From contig CALAEZ010000104.1 in the NCBI GenBank assembly GCA_937891125.1, positions 1 through 13,314 on the forward strand: a DNA stretch of 13,314 nucleotides. The letters run 5' to 3'. The position numbers and the translations under genes were made by a program. Numbering within the stretch: position 1 is the first letter of the stretch; each line of letters starts with the position of its first letter. The notes beneath the pieces are model-generated. The model saw nothing but the letters and a program-made list of their open reading frames with translations, made no database searches and was not told where the DNA came from. Shown piece after piece: positions 1 through 6,586 of the stretch. Source of the stretch: an uncultured Treponema sp. (lineage in GTDB: Bacteria; Spirochaetota; Spirochaetia; Treponematales; Treponemataceae).

Positions 1-3000
1 TCCGCTTGCGGTTAGCTCGGTAAAGCTGTTTGCGCCAGTGAACGTGACGATCGCGCTTTCTGTCGGAAGAGTAACGGCGGCAAAAGTGCTTGAGCCGCTT
101 ACCGTGACGGCAGTACCTGTAAGCGTAAGCGTGCCCGCGCTTGCAGTATAGGTGCCACTGCTTGTAAGGTCGCCCGAAAGCGTACTGCTGCCGCCGCTCT
201 GCGAGAATGTGCCGCTGTTTGTAAAGTCGCCGCTTACCGTGAGCGTGCCGCCGCTCTGCGTGAATGTGCCTTCGTTGGTAAACGCCGCGCCTACAGTCAC
301 CGTCGCCGTGCCGAACGTGAGCGTGCCTAAGTTCGTGCATGAGCCTGAAACATCTGCAACCAGACTGACTGCGCTCAAGTCTGCAACCGCGCCTGCTTCT
401 ATCACCAGATTTGCGTACTGCATGCCGTCGGTCGCGCTGTCGCCGTCCCAGACCAGTGCGCTTATTACGCCGCCGTCACTTGCGCCGCAGTAGCTTACCG
501 TGCTGTCATCGGCGCTTGTTATACTGTCGGCGGCGATGGCTTGCCCGCTTACACCGCACAGACGCAGCGTGCCATTATTGGTAAACGTTACCACGCTCAC
601 TGAATAGGAGGCAATGTCGAGCGTGCAGTCAGCGTTTATGCGCAGAACCGATGCGTACAAATCTGCTGTCATCACGAGGTTGTTTCCGCCGTCGCGTGTA
701 GCAATCACGATGTTTGCGTTTCCGTCTGTTTCGGGCGCGGTAACAGCCAGAACACTTTCGTCAGCTGTCAGGCTCCAGTTTGCAACCGTCGACCAGTTTG
801 TGTCAGTTCCGCCGCGCCAGTAATACGTGCGCAAAAACCAGTTTGTCGTAGAGCCAAATGCGCTTTCGCCGCCAGCTGTTTCTGTCACCGTGTCGCCCCA
901 GTCGTGCTGAATCTCGTTTACGGAGGCAGAATAGCTTACTTCGGTGTAGCACACATCGCTTTCGGTCAGCGCCTGCCCAATGCTGGCCTCTAAATCAAAA
1001 TTCCACCAGGTAGATGTGTCGCTTACAGAAGGAGAAGCAGCATCGGTTGTGAGCGTGATGAGAGAGCCGTCTGCGCCGACAGAAGAAAATGAGGTTACGA
1101 CCGTCTGCGTCGTTCCCGCGCCAAAATAAAACGCGCTACCCGCGCCAAGTATGCTAAGCTCGTCAAAACGATTGCTGTCAGAAAACGTAAAATTGCTTGA
1201 AGCGGCGTAAGAGGAGAGCGAAAAGAGGTCAAATTCGTTTTCTGCGCTGAACGTTGCCGTCACCGGAACATAGGCGTAAAATCCGCCTGAAGCTTCTTTA
1301 ATGCCGGCAAAGCTGTTTTCGCCGGCAAAGGTAAGCGTAGAGCCGCTTCCTAAAGCCAGAAACAGGCGGAACGAGTTTGCGCCGCTAAACGTCAGGTTCA
1401 TGCCGGCTCCCGTATACGCGCACGCGCCCACGACGGTAATTGCGTCGTTTACAGCGACCGTTGCGCCCTCTCCGGTAAAAGCAAGGTGCGTAAAGCTCGC
1501 GCTTCCGGTAAGCGTGGCGTCTCCCGTAAAGTAGACTGCGCAGGTATTGCGCGAGGTCGTTTCATCTCCCGTCGTCGAAAAAGAGCCGCCAGAGCTTGTG
1601 TCAACTGTAAAGTTTCCGCCGATGGTTAGAATTGCCTCTCCAAGCGTGAAGGCACCGCTGTTTGTAAAATCGCCGCTTACCGTAAGCGTGCCGCCAGTCA
1701 TTGTTACAGCGGCAGTTGCCGTAAACGAGGCGGCTGTTATGGTGGCTCCTTCTAAAAGTGTGTCGACGTTTCCCGAGCCCGACGAGTTTGAAACGCTCAT
1801 TGCACCGCTTATGGCAATTTTACCGGCGCTCAGTAAGACGGCGCCTGTGCCGGAGGAAGAAAAGCTTTCTGCGGTAATTTCTGTGCCGTTTGCCACAAAA
1901 TATGCTTTATCAGAAACAGTAAGTGCGCCGCCTGCGGTATCGGAGCTTTCAAGTGCCAGCGTGCCGCCGGTAAGCGTGATGTATGTGTTCCCGCCTGCCG
2001 CAAAATCGCCAAAAGAAAGCGTGCCGCCGCTTACCGTGAAGACGCTTCCGCCGTCTCCGCTCAGCACAAGCGAAGAAGAGCTGAACGAGCCGCCAGTCAT
2101 TTCAAAGGCAACTTTGTCAGAGATAGTGCACGTTGTGCCAGAAGCGGAAAGTGTTCCGCCCGTCACCCACACAGCGGCAGCTGCTCTTGCCGTAAATGCC
2201 GTCGTAACCGAAAGCGTGCCGCCTTCAATCAGCACCGTAGGCGTATCCGAGCCGCCCGACGTGCCGACCGTAAGCGTTTTTACTTCCAGCTCGCCGCCAG
2301 AAACGCTAAGCATTGCGCTTCCTTCCAGCGTAAGCTCGATGTATGTCGTGCCTGACGGGCAGTCGCTTTCGGTAATCTCCGGATAATAAGAGCAGCCGTC
2401 TGGAATGACAAGCGAGCCGTAAATCGGCATGTAGTTACAGCTCCAGTTCCCGCCCTCCGTCCATGAGGTGCTGACTTTTCCCGTCCACGAAGGCGTTTCG
2501 TCCTTTACGTACTTAACCGCAAGTAGCTCAAAAAGGCCGTCAGGCGTGTAGATATGAAGCGTGCCGCCCTGCCCAGTTTCAAGCTCCGTGTCGCCGCTGT
2601 AGGTAAGATTAAGCGTTGTCGTGCTGTCTGCAGAAAATGTGTCTTGGGTCGCGGCAAGAGCAGACGCAGATGTCGCGCTTGTATCAAGCGCTTTTTCATT
2701 CAGCGTAAACTGACTGATGAGCGAGCTGTCCGTGCCGCTTTCAGGCTCAACCCAGTAGTAAAACGGAACGGAGACGCCGCCACCGTAGCTTCCGACGGTA
2801 AAAGCAACGCTGATTCCCGTTAACGTTTCGGTTGCGTTCACCGCATAATAGGTTGCGCTACCAGTAGAGCTTATGTTCAGGTAAGTTTTCGCACTGTCGC
2901 TGAGCGGCTCATACGTGATGCAGCTTGTTCCCGGCGAATAATTCAAATAGGCACCCGAAGCAGGAATGACAAGCGATGCCGGGTCAGACGAATCTGACGA

Positions 3001-5637
3001 GCCGTAAATCGTAAGGCTTCCGTTCCTCGACGTGCCGTAAAAGATTTCTGTTACCGTAAGCGTTGTTCCCGCGTCTATTGTAAGCGTGTGAGTGTATGCG
3101 TTTGGAAAATTAAATTCACCTGCCGTCACCGTGCCATTGCCGGTAAGTGTTGCGGCAACATTCACCCAGCTGGAGGGCGTGCTGTTTGTGTTCAGTAAGA
3201 ATGTGCCGCAGGTAATGTCGTGCGTCTGTAAATCGATTGTGCCTGTTGCAAGCACCGTAAGATTTCCGCTTACCGTCATGTCTGCGTTCGCCGTAAGCGT
3301 CGTGCCGTCAGCAATGCTTACGTTATAAAACGTCGATTTTGCCGCATAGTCTGCATTCCAGCCTGCCGCCCCATCCGTGCCGCCGGTAAAGGTAAGCGTG
3401 CCGCCAGTGGCAGAAAAATAGCTGTTTCCGCTTGCAGTAAGCGTATTAAGGCTCAGTGTGCCGCCTGTCATCGTAACGTGCGCATTTGGCGCAATGTAAA
3501 GAGAGCCAGCCGCAGCTCCAGAAGCAGAAATGACCGGCCAGTTTTCGCAGCCAGAGGGCACGGTCACTTCATCGGAGCTTGTCGGCACGTTCCCGCTTGC
3601 CCAGTTTCCCGCTGTCGCCCAGTCGGTGCTTTCCGCGCCAGTCCACACGCAGCCTGAATAGCTGTAGGTGATTTCCGCAAGCACAAGCGATTTATCGGGC
3701 GTGTAGATGTAGAGAGTGACGCTGTCGCCAGCTGTAAGCGGGCCGGTAGCCTTTAAATATTTGGCTGCGGCAGAAGATTTTAGCGTGCCGTCAGTATCTG
3801 CATCGGAGGCGGCAAAGCTTAAAGAGCCGGAAGAAGAAAGCGTGCTTCCGGCAAACGTAAAATCGCTTACAGAGCAGCTTCCGCTTACCTCTGCCGTGTA
3901 GGTAAACGTAATATCTGGCTCCCAGCCTAAGTCGCCCGTTCCAAAGCGATTTACGGTAAAAGTAAGCAAAAGCCCGCTAGCGTCTGAGCTTACTGGAACT
4001 GCGCTTACAGTGCTGTAGTCAGCGGTAACAGCATAGTAGGTTGGGTCTCCATACGGCACGCGGGTAAGCGTATCTGCATAGGTAACGGCCGCCTCGCCAT
4101 ATTCTACATTTGCACCGGAAGCAAGCACATACAGCGTGCCGCTTCCAGTAAATGCAGTTGTAAGACCATCATCGTCAGCATTTCCCCAGAAGGTGGAAGT
4201 CTTACCGGTAATATACATCGTGGCGCTGCTAGCAATAGAGATTGTATTGGTAATCTCCGTGCTGACAGCCACCCCGGAGCTATTTTGCTTATAGTTTGGC
4301 GTGTCAAAGCCGTCTGCAACTAAAGAGCCGCTTCCGGTAATCGTAAGCGTGGAATTTTCTGCAGAGTTACCCGTATCATGCAGCACAAAATTCGTTACCG
4401 TAAGCGTATTTCCGTCTGTATCTAGCGTTATATCCGATTCATAGCTTGCCATGCCAAACTGCACTGTTCCAAGCGTAATGTCGCTGTCAAGCGTAATCGT
4501 GGTGGCAGAACTTGCAGGAATATACGCCGTGTCATCTGTCGTCTGTATGCCGGGATAGCCTCCGCGCACAATGTAGTAGCCGGTATCATCCTCACTTTCG
4601 GCAGTTGCCCAGTTAGTCGGCTCTGTCCAGCTTCCATCTGTTATATCCTGCCGCCAGTAGTACGTACTTACGTCCGCCCACACGGCATACAGCGTAATAG
4701 ATGCTGTCGGCGTAAAACTGCCTTCATCTCCGTAAGTGGCACTCGTTGCATCGCTTGTAGTCGCCCAGCCTAAAAACGCTTTTCCGCTTTCGCCACTAGA
4801 AACGCTGTAGCTCAGATTAAGCGTGTCTGCATTGGTGAGCGTAAGGCTGCTGCCTTTGGTGACAGAAAGAGAGGTGCGGCTCGACGCACTGCTTCCCGTT
4901 CCAAATGAGCCGCCGTTTGCATCCAAAATAATGTAGTAGTTAGAGCTGTCGGTATAGCTTACCGCGCCTGCATCTACCGACACCGTGTTTGCCGTGTACG
5001 AGCTTACCGTAAGCGTGCCAGTTCCGTCGCCCGTTACTGAAATGTCGGCAGATTTTTCGTTATTAAAGCTGTAGGACGTGAGGGTAGCTCCATCTTCTAT
5101 TGAAACGATAGAGTCGGAGGCACTGTTTTTATAGGTAATCGTGTTTGCGCTCACCGTGCCAGCTCCCGTTATCGTCAGATTTACCGTGTCGCTATTCGAA
5201 TCTTTGTTGCCAAGATACAGCGTGCCGCTTACCGTAAGCGTTACTCCCTCGGAAAGCACAAGCGTTACCGATGTTGTAGATGAGCTTTCTATGTAGAGAT
5301 TCTGAATCGTCACATCGTCAGTAACATACACCGTGATGGAACCGCCTGCGTCATCGGTGTTTATATAGACGGTTGCGCTCGTGTTAGAGCTGTCGCCGGG
5401 GTAGTCGGCACTCGACAAGCTGATAGATGACCAGCTTATGCCACGCGTTGAATACTTCCAGTTTGAGTAGTCAGACCAGGTGCCGCTTGTTGTTGTCCAC
5501 TTGTAGTAGTTTGCTGCCCACGCCGCCCCGCTGGCTCCCATCAGCACCGCGCATAAAAAAAACACGCGGAACGCACGAGGAGCGGTTCGCAATGCAGCAA
5601 CAGCGGAATGAAAAAATCTGACAGCAGATGAAAGCAT
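1..5637 (-). CDS. Giant beta-solenoid repeat surface protein, N-terminal 1,879 codons (3' end outside window)
   Basis: One minus-strand frame is open from the ATG at 5637 to the left edge; I checked every in-frame triplet and found no stop. An in-frame TAA at 5641-5643 makes this ATG the first possible start. Residues 1-41 look like a long signal peptide: arginines at 7, 17, 21 and 24, a hydrophobic core and A-W-A before the mature A42. The rest is rich in Thr, Ser, Gly, Ala and Val, very poor in Lys/Arg, and built of short beta-strand repeats such as GGTLTVSG. Five heads of the form W-x-G...W...NW start successive blocks, and a ~140-residue module containing YTPD occurs twice. This pattern is known from secreted or cell-surface right-handed beta-helix proteins and adhesins. 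The C-terminus, which would show how it is anchored or exported, is not visible. Role in adhesion is inference; gene reality is very likely. I do not recognise a named orthologue. Confidence 0.87.
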   Translation of the reverse strand, partial: MLSSAVRFFHSAVAALRTAPRAFRVFFLCAVLMGASGAAWAANYYKWTTTSGTWSDYSNWKYSTRGISWSSISLSSADYPGDSSNTSATVYINTDDAGGSITVYVTDDVTIQNLYIESSSTTSVTLVLSEGVTLTVSGTLYLGNKDSNSDTVNLTITGAGTVSANTITYKNSASDSIVSIEDGATLTSYSFNNEKSADISVTGDGTGTLTVSSYTANTVSVDAGAVSYTDSSNYYIILDANGGSFGTGSSASSRTSLSVTKGSSLTLTNADTLNLSYSVSSGESGKAFLGWATTSDATSATYGDEGSFTPTASITLYAVWADVSTYYWRQDITDGSWTEPTNWATAESEDDTGYYIVRGGYPGIQTTDDTAYIPASSATTITLDSDITLGTVQFGMASYESDITLDTDGNTLTVTNFVLHDTGNSAENSTLTITGSGSLVADGFDTPNYKQNSSGVAVSTEITNTISIASSATMYITGKTSTFWGNADDDGLTTAFTGSGTLYVLASGANVEYGEAAVTYADTLTRVPYGDPTYYAVTADYSTVSAVPVSSDASGLLLTFTVNRFGTGDLGWEPDITFTYTAEVSGSCSVSDFTFAGSTLSSSGSLSFAASDADTDGTLKSSAAAKYLKATGPLTAGDSVTLYIYTPDKSLVLAEITYSYSGCVWTGAESTDWATAGNWASGNVPTSSDEVTVPSGCENWPVISASGAAAGSLYIAPNAHVTMTGGTLSLNTLTASGNSYFSATGGTLTFTGGTDGAAGWNADYAAKSTFYNVSIADGTTLTANADMTVSGNLTVLATGTIDLQTHDITCGTFLLNTNSTPSSWVNVAATLTGNGTVTAGEFNFPNAYTHTLTIDAGTTLTVTEIFYGTSRNGSLTIYGSSDSSDPASLVIPASGAYLNYSPGTSCITYEPLSDSAKTYLNISSTGSATYYAVNATETLTGISVAFTVGSYGGGVSVPFYYWVEPESGTDSSLISQFTLNEKALDTSATSASALAATQDTFSADSTTTLNLTYSGDTELETGQGGTLHIYTPDGLFELLAVKYVKDETPSWTGKVSTSWTEGGNWSCNYMPIYGSLVIPDGCSYYPEITESDCPSGTTYIELTLEGSAMLSVSGGELEVKTLTVGTSGGSDTPTVLIEGGTLSVTTAFTARAAAAVWVTGGTLSASGTTCTISDKVAFEMTGGSFSSSSLVLSGDGGSVFTVSGGTLSFGDFAAGGNTYITLTGGTLALESSDTAGGALTVSDKAYFVANGTEITAESFSSSGTGAVLLSAGKIAISGAMSVSNSSGSGNVDTLLEGATITAASFTATAAVTMTGGTLTVSGDFTNSGAFTLGEAILTIGGNFTVDTSSGGSFSTTGDETTSRNTCAVYFTGDATLTGSASFTHLAFTGEGATVAVNDAITVVGACAYTGAGMNLTFSGANSFRLFLALGSGSTLTFAGENSFAGIKEASGGFYAYVPVTATFSAENEFDLFSLSSYAASSNFTFSDSNRFDELSILGAGSAFYFGAGTTQTVVTSFSSVGADGSLITLTTDAASPSVSDTSTWWNFDLEASIGQALTESDVCYTEVSYSASVNEIQHDWGDTVTETAGGESAFGSTTNWFLRTYYWRGGTDTNWSTVANWSLTADESVLAVTAPETDGNANIVIATRDGGNNLVMTADLYASVLRINADCTLDIASYSVSVVTFTNNGTLRLCGVSGQAIAADSITSADDSTVSYCGASDGGVISALVWDGDSATDGMQYANLVIEAGAVADLSAVSLVADVSGSCTNLGTLTFGTATVTVGAAFTNEGTFTQSGGTLTVSGDFTNSGTFSQSGGSSTLSGDLTSSGTYTASAGTLTLTGTAVTVSGSSTFAAVTLPTESAIVTFTGANSFTELTASG
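133..303 (-). repeat. Three tandem 57-nt units (19-residue solenoid rungs)
   Basis: Units are 133-189, 190-246 and 247-303. The second and third share a 24-nt segment (190-213 and 247-270) with one mismatch, 57 nt apart; the first is more diverged. The units encode rungs of the pattern TLTVSGDFTNSGTF.QSGG. A 41-nt part of the second unit (212-252) recurs with two mismatches at 1655-1695. The unit length keeps the frame, so gain or loss of copies would lengthen or shorten the solenoid without breaking the gene. Confidence 0.8.
775..825 (-). repeat. Head motif E (YYWRGG...W...NW) of the giant protein
   Basis: Translates as YYWRGGTDTNWSTVANW. It is the last of five Trp-rich heads seen in the giant protein and is preceded by a separate Trp-containing stretch (HDWGDT...TTNWFLR). 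It opens the C-terminal block that runs off the window and contains the 57-nt tandem repeats. Confidence 0.75.
1921..2298 (-). repeat. Run of regular beta-solenoid rungs starting with GG-T/E/S-L/F
   Basis: Successive units begin with a Gly-Gly pair: GGELEV, GGTLSV, GGTLSA, GGSFSS, GGTLSF and GGTLAL. The distances between them are about 25, 21, 22, 22 and 20 residues. This is the spacing expected for one turn per unit of a right-handed beta-helix, with the GG at the corner. It is the clearest regular stretch in the protein and the best basis for predicting its fold. Confidence 0.75.
2443..2850 (-). repeat. Duplicated ~140-residue module, copy 2, ending in head motif D
   Basis: Begins TYYAVNATE, continues through a Ser/Thr-rich segment, then GTLHIYTPDG, and ends in SWTGKVSTSWTEGGNW (head D, 2443-2487). 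It aligns in order with the copy at 3601-4038: YYAV start, YIYTPD or HIYTPD near the end, then a hydrophobic-acidic strand leading into W-T-G...W...NW. The fold is not recognised; an Ig-like beta-sandwich between solenoid blocks is a guess. Confidence 0.7.
3601..4038 (-). repeat. Duplicated ~140-residue module, copy 1, ending in head motif C
   Basis: Begins TYYAVTADYS, includes VTLYIYTPDKSLVLAEITY near the end, and closes with VWTGAESTDWATAGNW (head C, 3601-3645). It has the same order of landmarks as the 2443-2850 copy, but DNA similarity is low, so the duplication is old. After the head comes a P-T-S...V-P-S-G-C..WPVI strand. This wording is typical of heads in large secreted repeat proteins of Bacteroidetes and spirochaetes. 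Confidence 0.7.
4609..4662 (-). repeat. Head motif B (YYWRQD...W...NW) of the giant protein
   Basis: Encodes YYWRQDITDGSWTEPTNW, followed by an acidic stretch and GGYPGI. It marks the start of the second solenoid block, about 850 nt after head A. Confidence 0.75.
5458..5508 (-). repeat. Head motif A (YYKW...W...NW), first of five
   Basis: Encodes YYKWTTTSGTWSDYSNW, immediately after the predicted signal-peptide cleavage site, so the mature protein starts with a head motif. It shares the aromatic pair plus W and the closing NW with heads B (4609-4662), C (3601-3645), D (2443-2487) and E (775-825). Confidence 0.75.
5515..5637 (-). other. Signal peptide of the giant repeat protein
   Basis: These are codons 1-41 of the giant gene. 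A basic, extended N-region (about 24 residues) is followed by the hydrophobic stretch VFFLCAVLMGASGAAWA, and the mature chain would begin ANYYKW. The N-region is longer than in ordinary signal peptides, so a downstream start is possible (a TTG at codon 16 would give a compact signal peptide), but no ribosome-binding site supports it. C29 sits in F-F-L-C, which is a poor lipobox, so lipoprotein processing is not favoured. Confidence 0.7.
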
Positions 5638-5643
5638 GTTTTA

Positions 5644-5672
5644 AGTATACCGCAAAAAAACGCTGCTGTCAT
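5644..5672 (-). promoter_or_regulatory. Sigma-70-type promoter of the giant gene, with ATG at the predicted +1
   Basis: On the minus strand ATGACA (5672-5667, 5 of 6 to TTGACA) and TATACT (5649-5644, 5 of 6 to TATAAT) are separated by 17 nt. Six nt follow the -10 before the ATG at 5637, so the expected transcription start falls on or beside the A of the start codon. No Shine-Dalgarno sequence is visible upstream. If this promoter is used, the mRNA is leaderless. Confidence 0.6.
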
Positions 5673-5712
5673 TCACGTTTTTCAGACAAGGCGGACTCTG
5701 TATGAATACAAT

Positions 5713-5761
5713 AAAAATATCATTCTTTTCATTGACAAATACTACCGACAAAAATATCATT
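5713..5761 (+). repeat. 12-bp direct repeat flanking the toxin-antitoxin promoter (possible operator)
   Basis: AAAAATATCATT occurs at 5713-5724 and again at 5750-5761, 37 nt apart. The second copy covers the -10 hexamer, and the first lies just upstream of the -35. A short inverted repeat, AATAT-catt-ATATT (5753-5766), also overlaps the -10. Type II antitoxins usually repress their own promoter, so these are reasonable operator candidates; AT-rich chance repetition is the alternative. Confidence 0.45.
5732..5760 (+). promoter_or_regulatory. Sigma-70-type promoter of the toxin-antitoxin operon
   Basis: A perfect TTGACA (5732-5737), a 17-nt spacer and TATCAT (5755-5760, 5 of 6) form a strong-looking promoter. 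Transcription would start near 5767, giving a leader of about 18 nt that holds the ribosome-binding site of the antitoxin. Confidence 0.75.
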
Positions 5762-5771
5762 ATATTGACTC

Positions 5772-5780
5772 AGGGAGGTG
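5772..5780 (+). promoter_or_regulatory. Strong ribosome-binding site of the antitoxin gene
   Basis: AGGGAGGTG ends four nt before the ATG at 5785 and is the best Shine-Dalgarno match in the window. It settles the antitoxin start and suggests the antitoxin is translated more strongly than the downstream toxin. Confidence 0.75.
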
Positions 5781-5784
5781 CTGT

Positions 5785-6183
5785 ATGGGCTTACCAAAAT
5801 ATGATGTAGAAACCGCGCGAAAGATGATTCACGCATTTGTGCCGATAAGCCGTTTTAACAAGGGCGAGGCGGGAAAAATCATTGAAGAAGTAAAAGAGGA
5901 CGGAATCCGCGTTATTGTAAAAAACAATGTTCCTGAATGCATTATGATTTCCGTCGAAGAGTACGACCGCAGCATTCAGCAGAAGAATAATCTTCTTGAC
6001 CTTGTCGTAAACCGCTCAAAGGAAGAGGATGAAAAGCGCAAGGCATTTATTGCCCGCATCCGCAAAAACGTGTCTGCGCCAATTCCGCCAACAGCAGATC
6101 GGGAAGAAGTTATGAATCGGATTGGGCCAATCTACGTAGACGAAGAAGCGGTAAACGAACTTCGAAGGATAAGCATGATATGA
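5785..6183 (+). CDS. Phd/YefM-family antitoxin, with long C-terminal extension
   Basis: A 132-residue protein. Residues 19-62, VPISRFNKGEAGKIIEEVKEDG followed by a beta strand, a short turn and IMISVEEYDR, match the Phd/YefM fold: a strand, a helix reading 'N-K-G-E-A-G-K', then two strands ending in the typical S-x-E-E-Y-[ED] motif. That part would dimerise and bind the operator. Residues 63-132 are highly charged and probably unfold around and block the toxin. The protein is longer than the usual ~80-90 residues of the family. The gene has its own promoter and strong ribosome-binding site, and its ATGATATGA end overlaps the toxin start by four bases, which implies translational coupling. The role (neutralising the PIN toxin, repressing the operon) is inferred from family and context and is well supported. 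Confidence 0.88.
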   Translation: MGLPKYDVETARKMIHAFVPISRFNKGEAGKIIEEVKEDGIRVIVKNNVPECIMISVEEYDRSIQQKNNLLDLVVNRSKEEDEKRKAFIARIRKNVSAPIPPTADREEVMNRIGPIYVDEEAVNELRRISMI

Positions 6184-6566
6184 TTCTACTTGATTCAAAC
6201 ATTCTGATAGACTATTTCCGCTCTAGAGATTCGGCACTGGCCAAACAGATTGATTCCATGCAGGCAGCTCTCTGTGGAGCTGTCAGGGCAGAAGTATTGC
6301 ACGGCGCAAGAGATAACCACGAAATTGACGACATGCTCGAAGCCTTTAAGACATTCGAAAATCTGCCGCTCGATGATTACGACTGGTACGACGTTGGCTT
6401 TATGCTACAAACGCTCCGCACGCACGGCATTCAGGTGCCAATGACAGACGCAGTCATTGCGTTTACGGCCATCAAATACGACGCGCCGCTTTGGACGCAT
6501 GACGCACACTTTAAGCACATTCAGCTCTGCTACCCGGAGCTGTCACTGTACGAAGAAGAAGCCTAG
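6180..6566 (+). CDS. vapC: PIN-domain toxin, VapC-like ribonuclease
   Basis: A 128-residue protein, the normal VapC size. It opens MILLDSNILIDYFR, with the first catalytic Asp at position 5. E38 lies in AVRAEVLHGA, D90 in PMTDAVIAF, and D108 in WTHDAHFKHI. These four acidic residues match the PIN active site that binds Mg2+/Mn2+ for RNA cleavage; VapC toxins typically cut tRNA or rRNA and stop translation. All expected residues are present, so the enzyme looks intact. It starts inside the antitoxin stop (overlap 6180-6183), with a modest internal GAAGGA about 10 nt upstream. Its end faces the permease gene tail-to-tail with a 20-bp gap and no convincing terminator. The pairing here is with a Phd/YefM-type antitoxin rather than an AbrB-type VapB, a known combination. 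The cellular target cannot be read from sequence. Confidence 0.9.
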   Translation: MILLDSNILIDYFRSRDSALAKQIDSMQAALCGAVRAEVLHGARDNHEIDDMLEAFKTFENLPLDDYDWYDVGFMLQTLRTHGIQVPMTDAVIAFTAIKYDAPLWTHDAHFKHIQLCYPELSLYEEEA

Positions 6567-6586
6567 CCAGCAGCCAGATGCCTCTT

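Noticed and set aside
1547..2386. A 279-codon open frame on the plus strand inside the giant gene
   Set aside because: It is the antisense shadow of the repeat protein: Pro/Ser/Val-rich because it reads the complement of Gly/Thr/Ser codons. It has no ribosome-binding site, and the same holds for the other plus-strand frames between 152 and 3901.
1..5637. Regular short repeats considered as a CRISPR array
   Set aside because: The repeats are in codon phase, variable in sequence and spacing, and lie within one open coding frame. No unique spacers or cas genes are present.
5785..6566. Toxin-antitoxin pair as part of a mobile element
   Set aside because: No transposase, integrase, terminal repeats or target duplications were seen on either side, so transfer is possible but not supported by this sequence.
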